Shown here: positions 53,620-64,000 of the stretch, one piece after another
Numbering within the stretch: the stretch's first letter is position 1
How the letters are laid out: each line of letters begins with the position of its first letter
Origin: Salminus brasiliensis
Lineage: Eukaryota; Chordata; Actinopteri; Characiformes; Bryconidae
Length of the DNA stretch: 64,000 nucleotides
Direction: 5' to 3'
Assembly: GCF_030463535.1 (NCBI RefSeq)
Contig: NC_132878.1
Coordinates: 91,385,007-91,449,006, forward strand
Translations under genes and position numbers: made by a program
Notes under the pieces: model-generated
Seen by the model: only the letters and a program-made list of their open reading frames with translations
Told to the model about the DNA's origin: nothing
The model's database searches: none

Positions 53620-54127
53620 GTTTTTGTATTATATGTATGTATTGCAACAAAAAAAAGAAAACACATAAAATGGGTGCAATGATGATTCAAGAAAATTAAA
53701 CACATTGAATAAAATGCTAATTCTTTTGATATGTTAAATTCAGTAAATAAATAGGACTTGTGTCTGAAATGTTTTTCTGTTATTGAGTTTACGTTTGTTT
53801 TCTTAAGAGGAGTTTTTCCTTTATTTTTACTTGGAAAATCAATAAAATGCATAATCCGACCTGGATCATGACTGGATCATTTAACTGGGATATAATTAAA
53901 TGATTTTTTGTTTGGTGTCTGTTAAATTAAATACAAATTTTATGTAATTGTAAAATATATGGTATTTCAGTATTGTATTGTGTGTTTAGTATGTGTTTTT
54001 TCTATTTGGCTTTATTTGTCATTTCTCATTTTTGTCATTTTTTATCAAGTTGCCTTAAAATTGTAATAAAATTAGCTGGAAAGAGTCAAAACACAGTAAC
54101 AACAAAAATCTTTTTACTGATTTTAGC
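53620..54127. other. Unassigned spacer downstream of the PI-PLC gene
   Basis: AT-rich. No gene or repeat is recognised. Confidence 0.3.
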
Positions 54128-54133
54128 TTTATT
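54128..54133 (-). promoter_or_regulatory. Candidate polyadenylation signal of the PI-PLC gene
   Basis: AATAAA on the minus strand about 200 nt beyond the stop codon. Confidence 0.5.
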
Positions 54134-54335
54134 ATGTAATCCATTACAATCACAGGTATTTCCCAGCAGGTTTGCCCTGTGTCCCAGCAAGGATGTTCAG
54201 AAAGACTTTCTTAGGGACAAGTTCCACTTTTAAAATTTACTGTTTTTCATTGATCAATGTAGACATACACAAGCCCTGCACTGAAACTGAAATGTATCAC
54301 TTACTCAAAAGTGCAAAAGCCAAAACAGTGACTGT

Positions 54336-57300
54336 CTATAACTGGGCATTAAATTTAATGATGGTTTGGATGAGGTCAAGGCCTGGGTAGTCCATGGCAA
54401 TCACACCCATGCAGATGTCAGGCACGTTGTTCAGATAGACTTGCAGATAATTGTAGAGCCATGGGTCGATCTTTTCAGCCACTCTTTTGGGGGTCAGGAA
54501 CATGCCCTCGAATGTGCCAATGCCTGTGCCACTGGAGTAGGTCAGAACAATAGAAGATCCTCCACACTGGTTAATGGCCTGGTTCACGTGCTGCACGATT
54601 TCTTGCTCTTTGTCTTTGATGTGAGTGACCTCGTAATCTCCCTTGGTGTCGGTTTCGAACAGAGGGACACCCAGCTTGAAGCTATCTTTCTGGACAAACA
54701 CAACCTTGCCTCGGACCTCACCAAGGTTGGGAATGGTGGAGGATACCCACACATTCCGATCATTGTAAATTGCCTGCTCAACCAACCCTTGGACATTTTC
54801 TTTGTTGAACAACTCTGGCTTCACACGGACAAGAACCGTCTCGGTTGGGTACTCGGACAGGAACGTCTTGATGGTCTCCAGGGCCTCCTTGAAAGTTGAA
54901 AGCTCAAAAACGACCCCATGCATGAGGTGCAGTGAGTCTCCAAAAGCAAATGCTCTGAAGTCCAGGTAACGTATGCCAGCCTTCAGCTGATCCGCCAGAG
55001 TCCAGGACTGGCAGTCTACAGCGGGGCCTCCATAAAGTGCCATGGTGTCGTGGGTTCCAGGCAAGGTGAGGTCTGAGAGATAGAAGTTGTCATTCAGGCT
55101 GCTCATCCAGTTGATTTTGTAGTTTAGTGGGAGCTGGAGCTTCTCTCCATCATTAAAAGCCTGATTCTGGCTTTGTCCAAGAGTCTTCCCAAGCAGGCTG
55201 TAAAGAAGCAAAACAAGGCCGTCGTTAATTTGAAGTGTCTTTGAGCTTTGCTTTGACTAAGGTATTCATTGCTGATATATTTAATTACAGGTTTTTGATC
55301 ATTCTTTCTATAGACTGTTTATGCTACTACCACTTCCCTGTGCACCAGACTCTACTGTACTTTCGATTGCTCAGTTTTTTCTGTTTTTCTCTTTCTCCCA
55401 TTTTCTGAGCTGCCCCTGCTATCCACTTGATGCTGGCACAAGTCTGGTTGTAGCTGGGTGCTGCTGCCTGCCTGTCCTCTAGACCAGTTTCACTTGCATT
55501 CTCCTATTGTATGCATTCACCTATAGTTGCTATCCCACTCATAGTGTTATCACTTCTTGTTCTATTCTTTCTGTTTCTCTTCCAGTCCTTTTTCCATGTA
55601 TTGAGATAACTTGTTCCTGCTGTCTTGTTCATGGCTTGATCCTCGGTCCAACCTCAACCTGGCTATCCACCTCCCTTTTGCCAGCTTTAATGCTGTCCTG
55701 TTCTGGGTTTCGGTCCTTGTGTTAAATTGTTAATAGCAGAATAGTGCTGCATTGTTGTACATGTGACTGCTTAGCAACAATATGTAAATGAGCCATGTCC
55801 TGATTGGCTGCTCTATATTGTGCCTTATTCAGAATGTGGATCTGGCTGAATCAGTCAGATGAATGGACAGAGCTAAACTGCTGTAGGCTATGTAGGTGGA
55901 GATGTGTATATCTGTAAAAATATATCTGTTAGAAATTCAATATGTGCTGTACAGGGACAAAGAGGCACATTCTGAAAGGTTAACGATGTTTACATACAAC
56001 GGCAAATTCATTTCATTTTAGAACGGTGAGGTAAACCCATGTCCCATAATATGGGCCCAGTTAAATTAATAAAATATATTTAACACTGTAGCCTGAGGCC
56101 AGTTGAGCTTTTGATGAATCAAAGGTCAATCTCTTGACTCCCTATTAAGATTTGATCTCATTATAACTTACATTATGTAATAGTAGAGCCACCTTGTACT
56201 GTTTGACCACTCCTTATCATATGTCAACACATTAACACAAAAATTATGCGAGTCTGGTGTGAGATGTAAGATAAGGTGCATCTCCTCATCAAGCAAAAAA
56301 ATGCGTGGAAGGTTTAAAGGGCCTGTATCATGGGAAAACTACATTTCCGTGCTTAAAAAAACATTTAGAATATTAAAAGTGTTAACAGTTAACATTACAA
56401 AATTAAATAAAATAAAAAAAAATACATAAAATTGTTTTCCACTCAGTCCATATATGTAAATTCACCTATTTACCATACAGTATTTCAGAGCCGCCCCATC
56501 CATACTATACATAAGTTACTAGGAGTGTTTCAGCTTGGAATGTTTTGCAACCAATCAAAAAAGAGATAATTTCCATACAATTTTATGTCCAGATGTTTGT
56601 GGACAACCACTTTAATAACTCTCTGGAGCAGATAAGCATGAACCTATTGACACCATGCTGCCTAATGCCAGGTGTGGGCTAGAGGGGTACAAAGCCCCCC
56701 AGCATTGAGCTGTGGATCAGTGGAACTGTGTTCTCTGGAATGATGGATGGTGCTCCGTCTAATACTTTTGCTATGAGTTGGGGAGTTGGGGATGAGGTGA
56801 AAAAGGGGATAATCCAACATCCTGACCTCACTAATGCTTTTGTCAGTGAATGCAATCAAATCCTCACAGCAATGCTCCAAATCTAGTTTTTAATACCCTT
56901 TTTACAGAAGAAACAGTGAATTTGTAGGTGTCCCAGTACTTTTGTGCATATAGTGCATATCAGTCTTAAAGGCCCAGTAACAAAAATGTCCTGTTTACTT
57001 GTAAGGGATAATAAGCACTGGCACATATAACTGCTCAAGTATCACAAGTAGATCTCAAGGATATGTTTAAAATGCAAGGAAATCTCGAATACAGGCCCTT
57101 TACATTTACAGATTACAGTATTACAGATGTGGGACAATGTAGTGTTAGGAGTCTTGCCCAAGGACTCTTATTAGTGTAGCGCAGCACAGTCACCCAGACT
57201 GGGAATCGAACCCTTCAATCCTTTAAATGTGTTTAATAATCAGGCATGAATAGAAAAGTATTTTACGATAATAAAACAGACTTTCTTTTCATAAGTTTTT

Positions 57301-57355
57301 TGCATACTCACAAAATTAGTAATGACACCCCCAATATTTGATTGAAGTTCTTCAT
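54336..57355 (-). CDS. Secreted PI-PLC X-domain phosphodiesterase (bacterial-type)
   Basis: Two coding exons, 57312-57355 and 54336-55197, join in phase 2 (TT plus C) across a 2.1-kb GT-AG intron to give 301 residues. The small exon starts MKNFNQILGVSLLI and the large one continues FLLGKTLG, a classic signal peptide of about 22 residues, so the protein is exported. The catalytic domain resembles bacterial phosphatidylinositol-specific phospholipase C: LTLPGTHDTM (His64, Asp65), GIRYLDFRAF (Arg96) and LHLMHGVVF (His108). These are the two His and Arg expected for cleavage of the inositol-phosphate bond. Later segments include TFLSEYPTETVLVRVKPE, GEVRGKVVFVQKD and PDICMGVIAMDYPG. There is no EF hand, PH, Y or C2 domain, which separates it from the large intracellular PLCs. 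Length and architecture fit the single-domain fish homologues. No damage is seen. Its natural substrate (phosphatidylinositol or GPI anchors) is inferred from the family only. Confidence 0.93.
55205..56560. other. PI-PLC intron, unassigned part
   Basis: No further exon or recognised repeat. Confidence 0.35.
56563..56962. mobile_element. MITE-like DNA element in the PI-PLC intron
   Basis: The left end has GTCCAGATGTTTGTGGACAA and the right end GGTGTCCCAGTACTTTTGTG CATATAGTGCAT, ends typical of a family seen also at about 45470 and 51690. The interior (ATGATGGATGGTGCTCC, TTGGGGATGAGGTG) has no coding frame. Confidence 0.55.
57090..57215 (-). mobile_element. SINE family 2 fragment
   Basis: GTGTTAGGAGTCTTGCCCAA, GGACTCTTATTAGTGTAGCG and CTGGGAATCGAACCC (complement of a B box GGGTTCGATTCC) match 37893-38080. 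The conserved LINE-type tail is reduced. Confidence 0.65.
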
Positions 57356-57788
57356 TGTTGCCTGTAAATTAAGACAGAAAAGTAAAAAGAAAGTCCTGAA
57401 AAATTTAATTACATCACATTCAGATTCAATTACACGCCTTGCGATTACAATGAGTGTTGTCAGTGACAAAGCTAATGACGTTCATATACATAAATTATTT
57501 ACTGTGAACATTAGCAATCTGAACAAAGCAAGTTTGCCCACAGGCTTGACCGGTTAAATCAAACCCCTTTTTTACCATGATGCCCATAATGTAGTAATAC
57601 AACCTAGAAGTTTCTGATCAACATTACATTGATGTGCATCACAGAAGAAGAAAACAACTGCAAGTCAAAGAGATCAGATTCATTGTTTTAAACAGTAACC
57701 TATAAACTACAAGTCTGCTAATACACTGATTAAAAAGCTAAAGTAAAAAGGCTAGAGTTACTGATAAATCAAACAGCAGGTTACTTAC

Positions 57789-57833
57789 GTGTTGTGGTGA
57801 TGCAGAGCTAGCTTGGCTGCAGGTTTTTGCAGT
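57789..57833 (-). other. Non-coding exon 1 of the PI-PLC gene
   Basis: The exon ends at 57789 with a consensus donor (CAACAC then GTAAGTAA on the minus strand) and lies about 25-30 nt downstream of a TATA box. The next acceptor (TTAATTTACAG) leads to the start-codon exon at 57361. The transcription start is estimated from the TATA position. Confidence 0.7.
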
Positions 57834-57856
57834 GGCTTTGGAAACAGAGCTTCTCG

Positions 57857-57864
57857 CTTATATA
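57857..57864 (-). promoter_or_regulatory. TATA box of the PI-PLC gene
   Basis: TATATAAG on the minus strand within CACTATATAAGCGAG. It is well placed for a start at about 57833, which suggests regulated, tissue-specific expression more than housekeeping use. Confidence 0.7.
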
Positions 57865-57869
57865 GTGCT

Positions 57870-59410
57870 GAAGTAGGGCGTTTACACGTAGCATTAAACA
57901 AAAGAGCATTACTGAATGTTATCTGTGCACACCCAGCGTCTAAACATTACACTGCAGTTCTTGGTCTTTTCCGATAAAGTCTGAGGTTGACATGAGGTCA
58001 AGTCTAATGATAGTCGCATTTTCCAATCACGGGCATATGCTAGACAGAGGATAGTGTGCTTATACACACATTACATGTTTGATAATGATTGGTACAGTGT
58101 GTACTGCATGGTGTTGCATCATAGGAACAACTGTTTCTTTATATTTTTCCCAGATGTAAAAGTACATTAATTTCCATTGCTATGGGAAACTGAATGAGTA
58201 AAATGTTACTTTTATAATCCACCTGTTGCATTTTTGCAGATATCTGCATCCTGTTGCATTCGAGTAGACATAATTATATAAATTAAACCTATTACAACAT
58301 GCTGTAGGACTGCAGTCTGCAAAGCATTCAGTAGTACTAAATAGATAGACTGGCATTGGATGCATTTTAGACTGCTATGCACTGTTTTTAGTATTTAATT
58401 TCTATTATTTTATTATTTAATGTACTTCATGGACGAAGAACAGAACTTACTCATTCCTTAACTTACATACTCACGTTTAGCAGGCTGAAGATTCTGCACA
58501 AGGGGGTGCTATTAATACTCAAACAGCTTTTGGTGCTTTGCATTAATGACACTGCACGTCCTGGACAACTGAATTATTTTTAACCTATTTAGTTTTCAGT
58601 TTACTCAAATCATGTATGCATATAAGTCTTTTGTGCATGTTGCAGGTATTGCAGATTGCATTCCTTGTTTCTTTGTCACTCAGATTTGCATGACTTCAGA
58701 CAGAGATTGGTATTAGAAATTTGTATATTTATATTAGTATATTTGGTTAGTTTGTCCAATTACTTGTGAGCCTGTAAATACAGAGGCACTTTAAAAAGGC
58801 TTTAATTCCTTAATGGTTAATAATACAGTATTTGTATATCACCCTTAAATTAACGCTTAAAAATATACAGTTCATTCACTTCTTAATTAATTCACATTCA
58901 GAATCACTGAGGTGGTGTATAGAGACAAAATCACAAAACATGTCAATGCACAAATAGTGTTGGGACCTGACTATGTTAATTAATTAATTATGCCAGTTTT
59001 ATGTGTATTTCATTATTTTCACAGTAAAGATGTGTGCTGCCAAACATAAACATAAACACTATTAAACACTATTAGTAAAAATGCTGTATTTGGGATATTA
59101 TTGGAAAACAAACTGCATGAACTGGACTGACACAGCGTGGGGAAAAAAGGCAACATTCAACAGTTGAAAGGTAATACATACATTAGGCACATTCTGTAAA
59201 GAAATTCAGAGCTTAATTATGTTAAATAACTCCTACATTGGACATTACATTATCTTTGCTTTAAACTGACAGCAGTAAATTGCAGTAGCTGTAGCTGTAT
59301 TTTGTGGGCTAGTTGACTGTGAAGTCACAACATGGCGCTAATCTTTCACTGATATTTACTATTAATATGGTCAGACTAATGCAATCAATGGCCAATAATT
59401 AACAGTAAAC
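57870..59410. other. Upstream region of the PI-PLC gene, unassigned
   Basis: AT-rich, with a (TTAA)n patch at about 58976-58990. No gene is recognised. Confidence 0.3.
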
Positions 59411-59414
59411 TGTA

Positions 59415-59690
59415 AGCCAGTGGTGGCTCAACGGTTAGAGCGCCGGGCTATCGATAATAGGGTGAATGTTGGTTCGATTCCCAGGCTTGGGAACTGTTGG
59501 GGAACTGTTGGGGAACTGTTGGGGAACTGTTGGGCCACTGTTGGGCCCTTGAGCAAGGCCCTTTACCCTCTCTGCTCCCTGGGCACTGGAGGTGTGTGTG
59601 TGTTCACTACCACAGATGGGTTAAATGCAGAGGACACATTTCACTGTACAGTGACAAATATGTACACTTATCTTTACCTTTAGAATCAGG
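59415..59690 (+). mobile_element. tRNA-derived SINE family 1 copy
   Basis: A box GTGGCTCAACGGTTAGAGCG and B box GGTTCGATTCCC are present. The word GGGGAACTGTTG is repeated three to four times at 59490-59535 where other copies have it once. The tail ends in CTTATCTTTACCTTT. Confidence 0.88.
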
Positions 59691-59838
59691 TTTGTTAGAT
59701 TGGTAGAATCTTAACCCTCTCTTGCCATTAGAGAGGGCCTGGGAATCGAACCCACATGTTGGTTAGGACACAATGACACTAGCTCCAAATAGTGGAAGAG
59801 AAGAACCAATTTTTGTTCTATAAAGAACCATGTCTGCA

Positions 59839-60045
59839 CACTATTAAAAGCATAAGATACTTTAGGAACCTTTGGAGGTTCTCCACTTTGAAACTGTAAA
59901 GGAACCTCTTATGGTGCTTTGATGAACCTTCAAGAAAAGATTTTTAGATGAAAAAAGGTTCCTTGAAGGTTCTTTAAAGCACCTTAATAGGTTCTTAATG
60001 AAGAATTCCCAAAGGTTCCTCAAGGATCTTATGCTTTTAATAGTG
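59839..60045. mobile_element. Palindromic MITE (GGTTCCT type)
   Basis: The left arm CACTATTAAAAGCATAAGAT and the next 17 nt are inverted at 60009-60045 with about three mismatches. Internal AAGGTTCCTTGAAGGTTC-type words make the whole element foldable. There is no coding capacity. Confidence 0.8.
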
Positions 60046-60550
60046 TATTAGCTGTGTGAGGGTAAAGAGCCTTTACATCAAGACCTTGACCTTAACTTTA
60101 GACCTTTTTTAGACCTTTAAACGGTTATTTAGTTAATTTTTTATGTAAGTTATTACAAAGAGTGGACTTCATCTCTGGTCTTTTTATTTTTAAACCCATA
60201 TAACAGCTCTACCTGCCATCTAAGCCATCCAGAGGCCACGTGAATGGAGCTTGCACAATCACAATCATTCTCAAGGTTATTAGATACATGTGACGCCACA
60301 AAATTTCATCATGGTCACCCTGTGTTGCTTTCCACCACTGAGCTCAAAATCCAAAAACCTTACCTAATCTAGAAATCCTAGTTATTTTATATTAGTTATA
60401 GTATTCAGCCCATTCTTGCTTCAGTCATATATTTCTCCTTCCAGCAATGCGTGCACATCAGTAAAACATCCAGCTCAAGACTAGATTTTGCTGGTTGCTG
60501 GTGTCAGAAAGTCTAAGCTGGTCTTTGATAGTTAAGGAAGTTGAAAAGCT

Positions 60551-60671
60551 GGTCATGATCAACCTGACCAAGCTAGACAACCAGTATGACCAAGCTTGGT
60601 CATGGTGACCATGTTGGTCAACCAACAAGCTTGGTCATACTGGTTGTCTATCTTGGTCAGGTTGATCATGC
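60551..60671. repeat. Inverted repeat with ~48-nt arms
   Basis: GGTCATGATCAACCTGACCA and the following 28 nt (60551-60599) are inverted at 60625-60671 with few mismatches, around a 25-nt loop. The words ACCAAGCTTGG and CCAGTATGACC also occur at 36640-36860. Confidence 0.8.
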
Positions 60672-60887
60672 TTGTAGATCAGCTCAACCCTCAAACCCAA
60701 ACAAAAACATACCCTATGCTGGTCAACCAGCTTGACAAGTTTGAGCTGATCATGCTGTTTTTACAGCAGGTAGATCTCACAAACAAGTTCTAAAATGGTC
60801 ATTAAAGTCCCATCATATGATGAAAATAGCTGTTATTTTGAGATGTGTTGAGTTACTGCCTTAGCATCGCAGTTTGGCTGACTACAA

Positions 60888-61470
60888 GGTATTTACATTT
60901 ACATTTACGGCATTTAGCAGACACTCTTATCCAGAGCGACTTACAAAAGTGCTTTGCTATTTACCCAAGAAAAACCTCAGCTAGTTAGAATAGACTAATA
61001 GTTTAAAGATCCTCTAAGCTTTAGACATTACTAAACACAAGACAATATGGTGACCATAATACTCTGCTATTCGCCCAAGTACTCCCAAGTAAAGGAGGGT
61101 CTTCAGTCTGGGTTTGAGGACAGCGAGTGTTGGACTCTGCTGTTCGGACACCCAGGGGAAGCTCGTTCCACCACTTTGGTGCCAGGACAGAAAAAAGCCT
61201 GGACGCTCGTCTTCCGCAGATTTTGAGGGATGGCGGGTCGAACCGAGCCGTACCTGAAGCTCGAAGGGCTCTAGGTGTGGATCGGCTTTTGACCATTGCC
61301 ATCAAGTATGGAGGGGCTGGCTGGTCCTTTCTTGGCTTTGTAGGCCAGCATCAGGGTTTTGAATCTGATGTGGGCAGCAGCTACAGGAAGCCAGTGAAGA
61401 GAACGCAGCAGTGGAGTGACATGGCTGAATTTAGGAACAGATTCAGCCAAGGTCATGGTGAACTGTATCT
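60888..61470 (-). mobile_element. 5'-truncated LINE (L2/CR1-like) with ORF2 end, 3' UTR and tail
   Basis: On the minus strand the ORF2 end reads VPKFSHVTPLLRSLHWLPVA, then IRFKTLMLAYKAKKGPA, RALRASGTARFDPPSLK, LFSVLAPKWWNELPLGVRTA ESN. A short 3' UTR follows. The tail is TTGTAAGTCGCTCTGGATAA then GAGTGTCTGCTAAATGCCG and TAAATG repeats at 60888-60940. Frame breaks show that it is inactive. Its tail is the same as that of SINE family 2. Confidence 0.85.
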
Positions 61471-61534
61471 ATGCCTGCACTTAGGAATGGTATTAGGCAG
61501 ATTTCAGTATTTTGAAATACAGTTCAAAAGTGGT

Positions 61535-62235
61535 CAAAAGTTTACATACAGTCATCATGGACATGAATGTCATGGCAATATTGGGGTTACAAGGAGTTAA
61601 CTGTTCTTCTGGGGCTGATTGATTGACAACACACACCTTTAATAGAAAACTAGTTTTCATTTTTGCATTTTCTAATATAAACATAAGGTCAAAATTATAC
61701 ATAAAGGGTCATTATTATACATACAGCACATCTAATATTTGGTTAAATGTCACTCAGTAAGATGCACCTTGACCAGATGCTTTTGGTAGCCATCAACAAG
61801 CTTCTGGCAAACATTCTTCTTGTCAGAAATCCACATAGCAGTACACATAGTCACAAAGCACAGTCCACATATTTATGATAGTGTTGAGGTCAGTACTAGC
61901 TGATGGTTTGAGGTTATGCTGAAGGTTTCTGTGGTAGTCCTTCTTCTTCATTATTCCACCCACATTGTTGACAAAGAATCTCGACTGAGCTTGCGGCTGA
62001 CCACACGGATAAAGAAAGAGCCTTCTGACGGAGAGTTCTATGGCCAGATCGGACAAAAATTTTGTTTTTTGGCCACAATGACTGGAGGAATGTTTGGAGG
62101 AGTAAAGGTTATGCATTGATTCACAAGAATGCCATACCAACTGTTAAGCATGGTGGTGGTAGCATCATGTTCTGGGCTGTTTTGCTGTCAGTTGAACATC
62201 ATTTTAAAAGAAATCAGTGAATGGCCAATGTTGCC
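61535..62235 (+). mobile_element. Tc1-like transposon remnant
   Basis: CAAAAGTTTACATACAGTCA near 61535 is a typical inverted-repeat end. The plus strand later reads GHNDWRNVWRSKGYAL then PTVKHGGGSIMFWAVLL, the conserved core leading to the second catalytic Asp. The rest is missing or out of frame. Confidence 0.7.
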
Positions 62236-62249
62236 TCGACATTAATGTC

Positions 62250-63175
62250 CATAATCAGGGTATTGTAAATGTCCGCCCACATCTTTCTTTCCGTAGGGTT
62301 CCATCTAGAAAGTGGGAAAAAATATATATGTTTTAAATTACTGTCCTATTCCTTTTAGGGGCAGACGGATGGTCATTTTTGCACCATGTCTTACTTCAAA
62401 AGGACTTTGGGAAAGCCTGCTTTATCCATTCCTCAACCACCCTTGATAGGTTTTTGGAGTCATGCCCCATCCCTTGTGGTAAGGGCATATTAATGGTCAT
62501 TTTTGCACCATGTCTTACTTTAGAATAACAATTTTCATGCTAAAACAACAATTGTTAGAAAAATATTTCTAAGAATGGCTCAGTAACCCTTTTAGGTACA
62601 AACAGTATTTTATAATATGTATTTACATATTTTAAAAATATTTTTATACCAACACATATTCATGCCAGATGCAAATGTCAGAGGTTAGACTTTATTAAAA
62701 ATAGGTTACACAAGGATAGTGCCACCAGGTACTGACCACACCCTATCATTAATTTAAACTGTGCCAATACATACACTCAAACAGTTACGTAAATCAAGTG
62801 TCAGCTGTGAGATAAAGTGCATTATGGCACATTATCCTCATTACTGAATTGAATTTTAATGGAGTTAGGTGGGCCCAGGTCTCTTTAAACACTTAAAGGC
62901 TTAAATGACTGCTGTTAATCATATATATGCATAAATAGAAAAAGTAAATTAGATGGTCATTAAATCAAATCAAATAGTTCTCACAAACAAATTACAAATG
63001 TAATTCAATATACTGTAACTCCCTAGGTCAACTAAATTGCACCTAATTTAACATTACGTTAATTTTTAAATCCCTTACCTTATTAATAATTCCAGAAAAT
63101 GACAGATTTCTGAAATAATATAAATATTTTCTATGTATCCCTTAAAATGTAAACTTTGGCTAATGTAGTGTAGCT
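62250..63175. other. Unassigned spacer with a short direct repeat
   Basis: A 28-nt word starting ATGGTCATTTTTGCACCATG occurs identically at 62369-62396 and 62493-62520. Nothing else is recognised. Confidence 0.4.
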
Positions 63176-63176
63176 G

Positions 63177-63440
63177 TGTAGGTCTCCCTCATGTCGCCAA
63201 AACAGCTCTGACCCATTGAGAAATGGAGCTACAGTACCTCTTCAGTAGACATGCTAGCCTTCACTCCCCACACACATCAATGAACGCTTGCCCATGTTTC
63301 CTGCTTTTGACACACCACCTTCAAGAACTGACTGTTCACTCGCTGCCTAATTTGTAGATCCCACCATTGTAACCAGAACATCAGTGTTATTCACTTTACC
63401 TGTCAGTGGTTTTAATGTAATGGCTGAGTGTGTTTGCATT
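63177..63440. mobile_element. Internally deleted Tc1/mariner-like element
   Basis: The left end has CTCATGTCGCCAAAACAGCT then CTGACCCATTGAG. The right end has ACCTGTCAGTGGTTTTAATG then TAATGGCTGAG. The middle (GAACGCTTGCCCATGTTTCC) is a minus-strand relic of transposase sequence. The element is far shorter than intact relatives. Confidence 0.6.
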
Positions 63441-63524
63441 TCCAAAACAACAAAACAAAAGTACTGAGATGATCACAATGTCCACCTGAAAGCAGGCCCC
63501 TATATATAGCATTGCTTTTGGACA

Positions 63525-63705
63525 AAAAGCTGCAATCTCCAAAATGGTAATTTTACAGGAGAAGGAAAAACCTTCTTAACTTTCAATGGAAGTCAATGCA
63601 CAAATATTTTATTCCCAGTCATTTTGGAGCATTTCTATCGGTCCAGTGTGATTATGACACAATGTCACAACTGCCAGATTCACACTGTGTCAAAAAGTGA
63701 AGACG
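63525..63705 (+). repeat. Dispersed repeat, reverse relative at 41745-41930
   Basis: AACTTTCAATGGAAGTCAAT, CATTTTGGAGCATTTCTAT and GCCAGATTCACACTGTGTCA are the shared words. Confidence 0.55.
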
Positions 63706-63829
63706 ATCAAAATTAGTCTCCAGGTCTCTTGGGGGGCCAAAGCAGATCAGTAGGAAAATACAGTGTGGCGTGTCTTTAAATATAGAAAACTTTAAAATCA
63801 TATAAATAAATTACAATACAAAGAGAGCA

Positions 63830-64000
63830 TATCCAGCTAATGTGCCCATGTGGGGCCTGTATGGGTAGCCAGAAAGTGTTGTCCTTTGGCTCCACATTGC
63901 CCCATGTATGGATGCCCACCAGTGTTAGTGATGGGACCAAGAGGGGCTAAGCATGAACCCCATCTCTCTTGTACACTGCATACAGGGCCTAGATGGGACC
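63830..64000 (+). repeat. Dispersed repeat, reverse relative at 38150-38420; runs off the window
   Basis: GGGGCCTGTATGGGTAGCC and TGCATACAGGGCCTAGATGG GACC are shared with the complement of 38235-38415. Confidence 0.55.

Noticed and set aside
54366-54899. Plus-strand 177-codon frame
   Set aside because: Antisense shadow of the PI-PLC catalytic exon.
55197-55211. Start of the PI-PLC protein at the Met codon at 55211
   Set aside because: That codon lies upstream of the splice acceptor at 55198-55199. The true start is in the small exon at 57355, which completes the signal peptide.

Overview
The window is nuclear DNA of a ray-finned fish, most likely an otophysan such as a characiform or catfish relative. 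Evidence for this is a fish-specific rapunzel-type gene, a fish-style MS4A gene, a vertebrate 5S rRNA gene, consensus GT-AG introns, CpG-poor AT-rich spacers, and dense fish repeats (Tc1-like transposons, tRNA-derived SINEs, several LINE families, Ty3/gypsy fragments, CA/TA microsatellites). The species cannot be fixed from the sequence alone. Gene density is low and most of the window is transposable-element debris. Family names below come from recognising motifs by eye; no database search was run. Layout: 0-8 kb holds a SINE, an L1-clade LINE fragment, and a multi-exon plus-strand gene (coding part 3349-5729). That gene has four C2H2 zinc fingers, followed by the C-terminal domain seen in the many fish SAMD3-like proteins. 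8-30 kb is a transposon graveyard: gypsy pol fragments, a 45-bp minisatellite grown from a SINE-like unit, a Tc1 element, an orphan last exon of an MS4A gene (14088-14222), a solo LTR with a clean 5-bp target duplication (16128-16517), one LINE nested in another inside a tandemly duplicated segment (15.9-21.5 kb), and a short non-autonomous LTR element (22.1-23.2 kb). 30-44 kb contains the single-exon rapunzel-like gene (minus, 32736-33917), more gypsy and LINE pieces, a broken MS4A first exon (38519-38624), a 22-bp two-monomer minisatellite interrupted by a LINE, and a 140-bp tandem repeat. 44-53 kb is an apparently intact MS4A gene on the minus strand: five coding exons between 44404 and 50972 and a probable 5' UTR exon ending at 52684. 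A full-length 5S rRNA gene with TATA-like box and T-run lies in its first coding intron (49725-49844, minus). 53-58 kb is a secreted PI-PLC X-domain gene (minus): exon 1 is non-coding and sits behind a TATA box (about 57789-57833), a small exon (57312-57361) starts the signal peptide, and a large exon (54336-55197) carries the catalytic domain. 58-64 kb is intergenic with SINEs, palindromic MITEs, a 5'-truncated LINE whose tail matches the tail of a SINE family in the window, and Tc1 remnants. The four protein genes do not form a pathway. MS4A (four-helix membrane protein), secreted PI-PLC and rapunzel are ordinary single-copy-style loci in a repeat-rich region. The MS4A debris at 14 kb and 38 kb suggests that this was once a larger MS4A cluster which lost members.
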